The notes under the pieces: model-generated
What the model was told of the DNA's origin: nothing
The model's database searches: none
The model's input: only the letters and a program-made list of their open reading frames with translations
Position numbers and translations under genes: made by a program
Shown: positions 14,551 through 20,886 of the stretch, in pieces
Numbering within the stretch: position 1 is the stretch's first letter
How the letters are laid out: each line of letters opens with the position of its first letter
DNA from: CALCKU01 sp964534845
GTDB taxonomy: Bacteria; Pseudomonadota; Alphaproteobacteria; Caulobacterales; Maricaulaceae
Assembly: GCA_964534845.1 (NCBI GenBank)
Contig: CAZHPV010000047.1
Span: forward strand, 1-20,886
DNA: 20,886 nt
Direction of reading: 5' to 3'

Positions 14551-17148
14551 ATGGCCGGAACCTTCTGGAAGCCGTTATCTTTATTAGCATTGTCAAGTTC
14601 TGTCATGGCTATTTCCATGCCTGCTCAAGCGCAATCACTGGATGAGATTGTTGTTACTGCGCAGAAAAAAGAACAAAATCTACAAGATGTGCCTATCGCC
14701 ATCGCAGCGTTTGATCTGGAATCAATACAAACCAATCGCATTGAAGGATTAGAAGATATTGGCCGCGTTGCTCCGGGGGTAAACGTCACGCCTAACTCAG
14801 CGGATGTAAACGGTGTTCAGGTCAATATACGGGGCATTGGTATTCTTGACCCGCAAGTCGGTCAAGATAGCCGCGTGGCCATTTATCAAGACGGTGTTTA
14901 TCTTGGGAAAACTCAAGGCTTGGCCCTCGATCTGCCTGATTTAGCACGGGTTGAAGTTCTAAAAGGCCCGCAAGGTACACTTTACGGACGAAATAGTGTG
15001 GCGGGTGCTGTAAACCTGATTTCGCAACGTCCCGACCCCAGTGAATTTTCCGGAACTGTTGAGGGGGAAATTGGTAATTTTGACAAATATAAGGTCAAGG
15101 GTGCTATAAATTTACCTATTAGTGAGTGGGCGGCTCTTCGTCTCTCTGGTATTTATTCTGAACAAGGTGGATGGCTTGAAAATAATGGACCCGGCGTTGA
15201 TTTTGGCGGCGGTAAAAAATATGGTTTCAGAGCGGCCTTGGGTCTTGATCTTTCAGACACGCTGGAAATTGATCTGGCGGCGGACCTCAATCAAGTGGAC
15301 AATCAGCCATTATTTTATCAAACCTTTGGTGAAGGGGCCCAGCCTTTCGCCGCAGCCCTTACTCCCTTTAATGATGGTCGTCAGGAAGAAACGACGACAT
15401 CCTTTGAAAATGAAGAAGGTGACCTTACCACGGTTGGTGTTACAGCTGGGGCGACATGGCGTCCTGCTGATGGACATGAACTTAAAGCCACGATTGCTTA
15501 CCGCGAAGCTGATAGCTCACGTTTTGTAACACTTTTGCCAGAAGCAAATCCTGCAATATTGAACGCGATTACGGCTGGATTTAATCAGGCGCTAAACCCG
15601 CTCTCACAAGCTTTCCCCGGGCAATTACGTCCGGACTTTAATGTCGCATTTTCGGGTGAGCCACCAGAAGCTGGATTATTCCTTTCTCCTCCGGGCGGCT
15701 CAACCAATCTCGAACATGACCAGTTTAGTGCAGAACTGACTTACAATGGGAGTTATCTTGACGACCGCCTCGATGTAACAACAGGCTTGTTCTTTTATAG
15801 TGAACAAACAGGGACTGGACCTGTGGTTGTGAATACAAATAATGCGAATGATTATTTGTTTGTCTTGGCGAATTTTAGCCCGCTCGTAACACTCGGAATT
15901 GATGCTGGACTTGCGGGAAGTCCTTTGCCAACAATTAACGGATTTCTGGACACAGTAGATGTTGCCCCGGGTTTTCCTGGCTTACAAACTTTGCCGGCGG
16001 ATGCTCGCGGACCAATTCCAGCAGCAGGTGTGATATTTGGGCAAACCTTCAATCCAGACCCGGCAATAGCAGGTACAGCTCAAGTCCTTCTTGATAATGT
16101 TCTAGGTCCTACGATCATCCCTGCTCTGGCAGGGGCGCGCCAAAGTGCATCAAACACATTGGACATAGATACAAACGCTTTTGCGATTTACGGAGAGGGT
16201 ACATTCCATATCAATGATCAGTTCAGGCTAACAGCTGGCCTCAGATTGTCAGTTGAGGATAAAGATGGTGTTGGGCAGGGCTTTTCGCCTTTCTTTATTG
16301 ATACCACAGATCTAGCGGGGAATCCGATTGAATCTAACATTAGTACCTTCAATGATACTGTTCTTAACCCGTCTGTTGTTGTTGAATATGATTTCAATGA
16401 CGATCTCCTTTTATATGCAAGCTTTAAGCAAAGTTACCGAGCTGGCGGTTTTAATGCTGCTTCTGTGGGCTTGCGTTTGCCCGGCGAAACTTTTGCGGAG
16501 GACTTTAATTTCGGTCGTGAAGATATTGACGCCTATGAAGCCGGTTTTAAAGGTACATTCGTAGATGGGCGGTTGCGCTTGAACGCGGCTGGCTTCTATT
16601 ATGACTTCACCGATGTTCAGACAACTGTTTCTACCAATCCGCTTATTGCTACCCAACGTGCTGTTGTGAATGCGGACCAAGAAACCTATGGGTTTGAAGC
16701 TGATGCTTTATTTGCATTAACGGATGAAATTACATTGCGCGGAAGCTACACATTTATTGACGGCACTCAAGATGATGTCGTGAATCCTGTTACTGGCGCG
16801 ATTAGCGAGCGGGGCGAGCTTCAAGGTACACCTGAAAATCAATTCCTCGTCGCTCTTGATTATAATAGGGACTGGGAGGGTACGGAAGTATTCGGTAATG
16901 TGACGTTCAGCCATAAAGACGACCTTTTGCGGGTTCCTGAAAATGGAACGCGTTTAACCAGTCAAGACCTTCTAAGCGGTCAATTGGGTTTACGCTTTGA
17001 CAATGATATTCGCGTCGCTGTTTGGGGGCAAAACTTGACAGATGATGAATATACAATTGATGCGCTCCCTTTTGAGACCTTTGCATTTCCGGTTGAAGTC
17101 TTTGGACAGCCACGGACTTACGGCGTGACCGTTGGTTATGATTTCTAA
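14551..17148 (+). CDS. TonB-dependent outer-membrane receptor
   Basis: An 865-aa receptor for energy-dependent uptake across the outer membrane. It has a signal peptide ending AQA (cleavage about 27/28), then the TonB box DEIVVTA (31-37) and the QKKEQNLQDVPIAI opening of the plug domain. Next come VNIRGIGI and LYGRNSVAGAVNLIS, the typical end of the plug, and the barrel ends with TYGVTVGYDF with a terminal Phe. The type is the large alphaproteobacterial/marine group without a siderophore signature. The barrel contains a long insertion between about 330 and 520 rich in Ala, Pro and Gly, probably extracellular loops. The gene stands alone between a palindrome-rich promoter and a strong terminator. 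Its place inside an oxygenase/SDR locus suggests import of a hydrophobic organic substrate rather than iron, which is an inference. Confidence 0.95.
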   Translation: MAGTFWKPLSLLALSSSVMAISMPAQAQSLDEIVVTAQKKEQNLQDVPIAIAAFDLESIQTNRIEGLEDIGRVAPGVNVTPNSADVNGVQVNIRGIGILDPQVGQDSRVAIYQDGVYLGKTQGLALDLPDLARVEVLKGPQGTLYGRNSVAGAVNLISQRPDPSEFSGTVEGEIGNFDKYKVKGAINLPISEWAALRLSGIYSEQGGWLENNGPGVDFGGGKKYGFRAALGLDLSDTLEIDLAADLNQVDNQPLFYQTFGEGAQPFAAALTPFNDGRQEETTTSFENEEGDLTTVGVTAGATWRPADGHELKATIAYREADSSRFVTLLPEANPAILNAITAGFNQALNPLSQAFPGQLRPDFNVAFSGEPPEAGLFLSPPGGSTNLEHDQFSAELTYNGSYLDDRLDVTTGLFFYSEQTGTGPVVVNTNNANDYLFVLANFSPLVTLGIDAGLAGSPLPTINGFLDTVDVAPGFPGLQTLPADARGPIPAAGVIFGQTFNPDPAIAGTAQVLLDNVLGPTIIPALAGARQSASNTLDIDTNAFAIYGEGTFHINDQFRLTAGLRLSVEDKDGVGQGFSPFFIDTTDLAGNPIESNISTFNDTVLNPSVVVEYDFNDDLLLYASFKQSYRAGGFNAASVGLRLPGETFAEDFNFGREDIDAYEAGFKGTFVDGRLRLNAAGFYYDFTDVQTTVSTNPLIATQRAVVNADQETYGFEADALFALTDEITLRGSYTFIDGTQDDVVNPVTGAISERGELQGTPENQFLVALDYNRDWEGTEVFGNVTFSHKDDLLRVPENGTRLTSQDLLSGQLGLRFDNDIRVAVWGQNLTDDEYTIDALPFETFAFPVEVFGQPRTYGVTVGYDF

Positions 17149-17172
17149 AGTATAAGGGGCATATTGACCTAT

Positions 17173-17203
17173 ACCGCCTCAGCTTTGCTGAGGCGGTTTT
17201 TTT
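17173..17203 (+). terminator. Rho-independent terminator after the TonB receptor
   Basis: ACCGCCTCAGC (17173-17183) pairs perfectly with GCTGAGGCGGT (17187-17197) around a TTT loop and is followed by a run of T to 17203. It lies 24 nt after the receptor stop codon and overlaps the last bases of the convergent alpha/beta hydrolase gene. The GC-rich stem and T tract make this a canonical terminator. Confidence 0.93.
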
Positions 17204-18095
17204 ATGTTAGGATGTCGTCAAGAAATGCAAGATAAGCCAAAACAATATCCTGCGGAGCTTCGACTTGAGGATAGTGCCCTATATGCTTGAATTCCTTTAG
17301 GAAAATAGGCTCGCCTATGATGTTTTTATAATGCGCTATCATATGGGCACCTGAAACGGGATCGTATGAACCATTAATCAGGCTAATAGGCATGGTAGCA
17401 GACCTTAAGCCATCCACCCAGCGTTCCCTGTGTGTTATGCGGTCTGTCATATATGTAATCAGATTATGGAATATATGACGGCCTTTATTCTGGTTTATAA
17501 GCCCCCAGAAATGTGAAAGTTCTGCTGCGCTTGGCTTGGTCTTAGGGCCAAATACGCGGGACATGGAAATATCAAATCGTCGTTTAGTAGTCAGGGCGTT
17601 GATGATTTTGCCAAATGGGCTCAACAATAGTTTTTGAATGGGAAGGGCTTTATGTGTTTCCGGGAAAAGCCCGCCATTTAAAAAACAGACAGATAAGAGT
17701 TTACCCCGTCCATTGTCGCTATTGTGACGGGCGATAATTTCTTGGGTAACTGTATCGCCATAGTCATGCGCGAGGATGTGAAAATTCGAAAGTGAGAGCG
17801 CGTCTACGAGGGCTTCAACAATATCGGCCTGCTCATTAATCGAATAGGTGTAGGGGTTTGGTTTATCTGAAAACCCAAATCCTAACATATCCAGTGCAAT
17901 CAGGTGGTATCGTTCACCTAAACTATCCCAGATTTTATGCCAATCCCAACTTGATGTTGGAAAACCGTGAATAAGAATTATGACGGGCAGGGCCGCAAGC
18001 CCGGGATTTGTAGGTTTATTATCGATGTAAAAAATACGGTGTTTGCCTAGCCTTATAAAATCGCCAGCTTCTTGCCATTCCGTCGGGGTTAACAT
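17202..18095 (-). CDS. Alpha/beta hydrolase with Asp nucleophile, MEST-like
   Basis: A 297-aa alpha/beta hydrolase. The oxyanion-loop motif is HGFPTSSWDW (43-52), the nucleophile elbow is AHDYGDT (109-115) with Asp111 instead of Ser, the acid is probably Asp245 (NGSYDPVSG), and the base His274 (HIGHYPQ). An Asp nucleophile is seen in epoxide hydrolases and haloalkane dehalogenases. The motifs HDYGDxVxQE, ALDxLGFGFSDKP and NGGxFPETHxxLxxQKLLL closely resemble the animal mesoderm-specific transcript (MEST) protein, so this is a bacterial relative of that orphan group. I chose the ATG at 18095 because AAGGGA lies 9 nt upstream; an ATG at 18113 would add six residues without a ribosome-binding site. 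It is divergent from the amidohydrolase gene. Epoxide or ester hydrolysis is possible. Confidence 0.85.
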   Translation of the reverse strand: MLTPTEWQEAGDFIRLGKHRIFYIDNKPTNPGLAALPVIILIHGFPTSSWDWHKIWDSLGERYHLIALDMLGFGFSDKPNPYTYSINEQADIVEALVDALSLSNFHILAHDYGDTVTQEIIARHNSDNGRGKLLSVCFLNGGLFPETHKALPIQKLLLSPFGKIINALTTKRRFDISMSRVFGPKTKPSAAELSHFWGLINQNKGRHIFHNLITYMTDRITHRERWVDGLRSATMPISLINGSYDPVSGAHMIAHYKNIIGEPIFLKEFKHIGHYPQVEAPQDIVLAYLAFLDDILT

Positions 18096-18182
18096 CGCAT
18101 ATATTCCCTTCATTTACGGGTAGTGCTAGCCTATCCCTAATTTACACAGTAAGCTAGGCCAAACCCAAGGTGGGAGACATAT

Positions 18183-20033
18183 ATGCAATGGGACATTTTA
18201 ATTAAAAACGGCAAGGTCTTCGATGGTACGGGCGAAGCTCCGCTCATACAGGATGTAGCTTTGTTAAACGGGCAGATTGTCGCGCGTGGGGAGGGACTTG
18301 ATAGTCAAAATGCCAAAAAGCTTGTTGATGCGAATAATAGCTGGGTTATGCCCGGTCTTGTCGATGTGCATACCCATTATGACCTAGAGATCGAAATAGC
18401 GCCGGGTCTACCTGAATCACTTCGTCACGGTACAACGACGGTTGTTATGTCAAATTGCTCCTTGGGGCTTGCCTTTGGTTCTCAACGCAAAGACGGTGAT
18501 GATCCAATTGTGTCCTGTTTTGCCCGCGTGGAAAATATGCCAAAGCATGTTCTTAAAACTGTCGCAGATAAAGTCTATTGGGACAGCTCAGATAGTTATC
18601 TTGAGCATTTGAAGGGTCTAAAATTAGGGCCTAATATTGTACCAATGATCCCGCATTCCATGTTGCGAATCGAGGTGATGGGATTGGATGAAAGTGTTAA
18701 CCGCCATCCCAATAAGACGGAAGTTGAAAAGATGAAAGCCTTGCTTAAAAAAGGCTTGGATGAAGGCTATGTCGGATTTTCCACTGATGCCTTGCCATTT
18801 CATTTTCTGGCAAATGACCCCAATCGGCGCAAACAGATACCGACACAATTTGCACCATTTTCTGAAATCAAAGCGCTCACATCTGTGCTGCGGGATTATG
18901 ACCGTGTTTGGCAGGCGACACCGCCAAAAGATAGTCCGCCCAAAGTCATCCAGACATTTTTACTTACCAGCGGACGTTTGCACAAAAAACCTTTGAGAAC
19001 GACAGTTGTCGCCGCATTGGATATCGCCAGTAATGGCACGATTGTGAAATTGGCAACGCGCCTATCCCGGGTGCTGAACTCTAAACTTCTCGATGGGCGC
19101 TTTTACATGCAAGCCTTGGCGGCGCCCTTTAAAATATGGTCGGATGGGCCGTTCAATCCTTTGTCCGAAGAGATTGAAGAATTGCGTGAACTGATAGAAA
19201 CTGACCTCGAAGATAAATCCGCTCGTAAAGCATTGCTTGATGATCCTGACTTTCAGAAGCGGTTTCGAAAAATGTGGATGACGGGAAAGAAGGGTTTTAA
19301 TCTGGCACGACTGAAACGAAAGCTACGCCGCGAAGATTATGCTTTTAACCGTACATTATCTGATATGTGGGTTGAAAAGTGCCCCATTAGATCTTGGGAA
19401 GGATTGGATTTTCAAACTATTTTCGAGAGGGTTATAAACAATAAGCTATCTGAGGACTTAACTGAACGTGATCTTTTTAATGCCGGCTTTACGGACATTA
19501 AGGATGAACCAGATTTTGTTATGGCTATGCTACGGGCGTTTGACACTGATCTTGTGTGGTCAACGACAAGTGCCAATCGTGATCCGAAATTAACACGTGA
19601 ACTTCTTATGGACCCGGCGCTCTTGCCAGGCTTTAACGATTCAGGGGCCCATCTGACCAATATGGCCTTTTATGATGGCAATTTACGGGCTTTAAAACTC
19701 GCGCAAGAAGGAGGCGAGTTAGACGTTAGCTATATGGTCAAACGGCTTACGCGTGACGTGAGCGAGATATTTAATATTGACGCCGGTTCGATGGATATTG
19801 GAGCCCCGGCTGATATTACAATTATTGATCCGCAAGCTCTGAAAAATTATGATGGTGAGGCGCATGTAAAACGCATTTACCGCGAGGCTTTACAACACGA
19901 ACAATTAGTCAACCGATCTGACGGCGTAGTCAAAACGATCTTCATCGGGGGCAAAGTGGTTTGGGAAAATGACGACTTTGTCAAAGATTTACACTCAACA
20001 CGCTATGGGCGGGTTTTAACGGCCGCGTTGTAA
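18183..20033 (+). CDS. Amidohydrolase family protein, N-acyl-D-amino-acid deacylase type
   Basis: A 616-aa metal-dependent amidohydrolase. The first metal motif is VDVHTHYD (60-67) with H63 and H65; SNCSLG (90-95) carries the conserved Cys92 that bridges or binds metal in D-aminoacylases, although the usual form is GNCGFS. GFNDSGAHLTN (483-493) contributes Asp486 and His490, and GAPADITIIDP near the C-terminus is the small beta-domain return. A GGTGGGAG site supports the ATG. It is longer than typical D-aminoacylases; the extra length lies mainly between about 300 and 420, a charged helical insertion. It probably hydrolyses an amide or cyclic amide, but the altered Cys loop warns against assuming D-amino-acid substrates. 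It ends flush against xthA: the two opposite-strand stop codons are adjacent with no base between. Confidence 0.88.
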   Translation: MQWDILIKNGKVFDGTGEAPLIQDVALLNGQIVARGEGLDSQNAKKLVDANNSWVMPGLVDVHTHYDLEIEIAPGLPESLRHGTTTVVMSNCSLGLAFGSQRKDGDDPIVSCFARVENMPKHVLKTVADKVYWDSSDSYLEHLKGLKLGPNIVPMIPHSMLRIEVMGLDESVNRHPNKTEVEKMKALLKKGLDEGYVGFSTDALPFHFLANDPNRRKQIPTQFAPFSEIKALTSVLRDYDRVWQATPPKDSPPKVIQTFLLTSGRLHKKPLRTTVVAALDIASNGTIVKLATRLSRVLNSKLLDGRFYMQALAAPFKIWSDGPFNPLSEEIEELRELIETDLEDKSARKALLDDPDFQKRFRKMWMTGKKGFNLARLKRKLRREDYAFNRTLSDMWVEKCPIRSWEGLDFQTIFERVINNKLSEDLTERDLFNAGFTDIKDEPDFVMAMLRAFDTDLVWSTTSANRDPKLTRELLMDPALLPGFNDSGAHLTNMAFYDGNLRALKLAQEGGELDVSYMVKRLTRDVSEIFNIDAGSMDIGAPADITIIDPQALKNYDGEAHVKRIYREALQHEQLVNRSDGVVKTIFIGGKVVWENDDFVKDLHSTRYGRVLTAAL

Positions 20034-20840
20034 TTAGAGGCTGAATGTTCCGATTATGGGCACATGGTCGGATGGTTTAATGCCTTCTCTGACATCGCGG
20101 TCTATTTTTACTCCACGCAAAATATCAGCCGCTTGTGCCGATAAAAGTAAGTGGTCAATACGGATACCTTTATTTCGAGGCCATGCTCCGCCTTGATAGT
20201 CCCAAAATGTGAATTGTTCAGCTCGACCATCTAATTGTTCGAAACCATCAACCAACCCAATATTGAGTAAAGCTCGATACCGCGCATGGGTTTCCGAGCG
20301 AAAAGCCGCATCTCCCTGCCAGCTTTGCGGATCGTGTGTATCTTTATCACCGGGAATGACATTGTAATCCCCGGCTAATATAACGGCTTCTTCCAGTGGT
20401 TTTAAATTTAAAGCATGGGTGCGCAATCGTTCCATCCAGCCTAATTTATATTTATATTTTTCCGAAAAAACGTCAGGATTATCGGTATCATAAACGGGAT
20501 TGCCATTTGGCAGATAGATAGAGGCCACGCGAAACGGGCGCTCTTCGCCCATGATTAAAGCTTCTATATAGCGGGCTTGCGCATCAGTTTCGTCTCCGGG
20601 CAAGCCTGTTCGTATTTCTTCAAAAGGCTTCTTGGAGAGAATAGCGACACCGTTATAGGATTTCTGTCCGTATACGGCGACATTATAGCCAAGCGCTTCC
20701 AATTCCAGTCGCGGGAACCCATCATCAACGGTTTTAGTTTCTTGTAAGCAGACCACATCAGGTTTTGCCGCTTCCAGCCATTTTTTTAAGGCGTGCATTC
20801 GGGCATTGATAGAATTTATATTCCAGCTAGCAATCTTCAT
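20034..20840 (-). CDS. xthA: Exodeoxyribonuclease III
   Basis: A 268-aa AP endonuclease and 3'-5' exonuclease that acts in base excision repair, cutting DNA 5' to abasic sites. The length and residue numbering match Escherichia coli exonuclease III closely: N7 (WNINS), E34 (QETK), Y109, D158 and N160 (GDYNVIPGD), D229 (GIRIDHL) and the D258-H259 pair (PSDHVP). These are the full set of catalytic and metal-binding residues. The ATG is the family start (MKIASWNINSINAR), although the ribosome-binding site is poor and the upstream frame stays open to the window edge. A housekeeping gene here suggests that the catabolic block ends at 20033. Confidence 0.97.
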   Translation of the reverse strand: MKIASWNINSINARMHALKKWLEAAKPDVVCLQETKTVDDGFPRLELEALGYNVAVYGQKSYNGVAILSKKPFEEIRTGLPGDETDAQARYIEALIMGEERPFRVASIYLPNGNPVYDTDNPDVFSEKYKYKLGWMERLRTHALNLKPLEEAVILAGDYNVIPGDKDTHDPQSWQGDAAFRSETHARYRALLNIGLVDGFEQLDGRAEQFTFWDYQGGAWPRNKGIRIDHLLLSAQAADILRGVKIDRDVREGIKPSDHVPIIGTFSL

Positions 20841-20886
20841 GTCAGTTTGGTTGCCAAGCTGGCCTTTAAAGTCAAGAGTTATGAAG

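Noticed and set aside
18096..18113. Six-residue N-terminal extension of the MEST-like hydrolase (ATG at 18113)
   Set aside because: AAGGGA lies inside the extension at a good distance from the ATG at 18095, and nothing suitable precedes 18113.
1..20886. Mobile elements, CRISPR arrays, tRNA or rRNA genes
   Set aside because: No transposase, integrase, terminal inverted repeats, regularly spaced direct repeats, or cloverleaf and rRNA-like sequences were seen on reading both strands.

Overview
The window reads as a piece of a Gram-negative, probably alphaproteobacterial, chromosome. The evidence is a TonB-dependent receptor with an AQA-type signal peptide and a DEIVVTA TonB box, the mixture of P450, Rieske, SDR, DUF1214 and sulfotransferase genes common in sphingomonad-like and marine alphaproteobacteria, and a fairly low GC by eye. 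A marine gammaproteobacterium of the steroid-degrading kind is not excluded. No tRNA, rRNA, CRISPR array, transposase or integrase was seen. Genes are dense and no gap without a gene exceeds 300 bases.

Region 1 (1-6125) is a TetR-governed oxidation block. A tetR gene (2196-2861) runs directly into a cytochrome P450, a Rieske non-heme iron oxygenase resembling the KshA/cholesterol-desaturase branch, and an NAD-type SDR. On the other side lie, on the minus strand, an SAM methyltransferase (1115-2011) and an SDR (143-1018) followed 2 nt later by the truncated start of what looks like an aldehyde dehydrogenase (1-140). A 17-bp palindromic motif, TYCGAA-ACNNN-TTCNGA/TTCATA, occurs once upstream of each of the three transcription units and is proposed here as the TetR operator.

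Region 2 (6149-8087, minus strand) pairs a PAPS-type sulfotransferase with an SDR that has lost the usual catalytic Tyr. Region 3 (8210-9775) is a small probable copper or metal module: a DUF2946-like exported protein and a Met/His-rich outer-membrane 'transporter' protein. Region 4 (9904-14359) is a tight plus-strand row of SDR, DUF1214, SRPBCC and membrane-anchored DUF3604 (PHP-like) genes. Region 5 (14551-17148) is the TonB-dependent receptor, with palindromes in its promoter region and a textbook terminator behind it. Region 6 (17202-20840) holds an alpha/beta hydrolase strikingly like animal MEST, a long D-aminoacylase-type amidohydrolase, and the exonuclease III gene xthA.

Taken together, regions 1, 2, 4, 5 and 6 look like an uptake-and-oxidation locus for a hydrophobic compound with hydroxyl or keto groups, such as a sterol, terpenoid or similar lipid. 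The receptor would import it; the P450 and Rieske enzyme would hydroxylate it; several SDRs and an aldehyde dehydrogenase would oxidise alcohols; and a sulfotransferase, methyltransferase and hydrolases would modify it. The substrate is an inference. No ferredoxin or reductase for the two oxygenases lies in the window.
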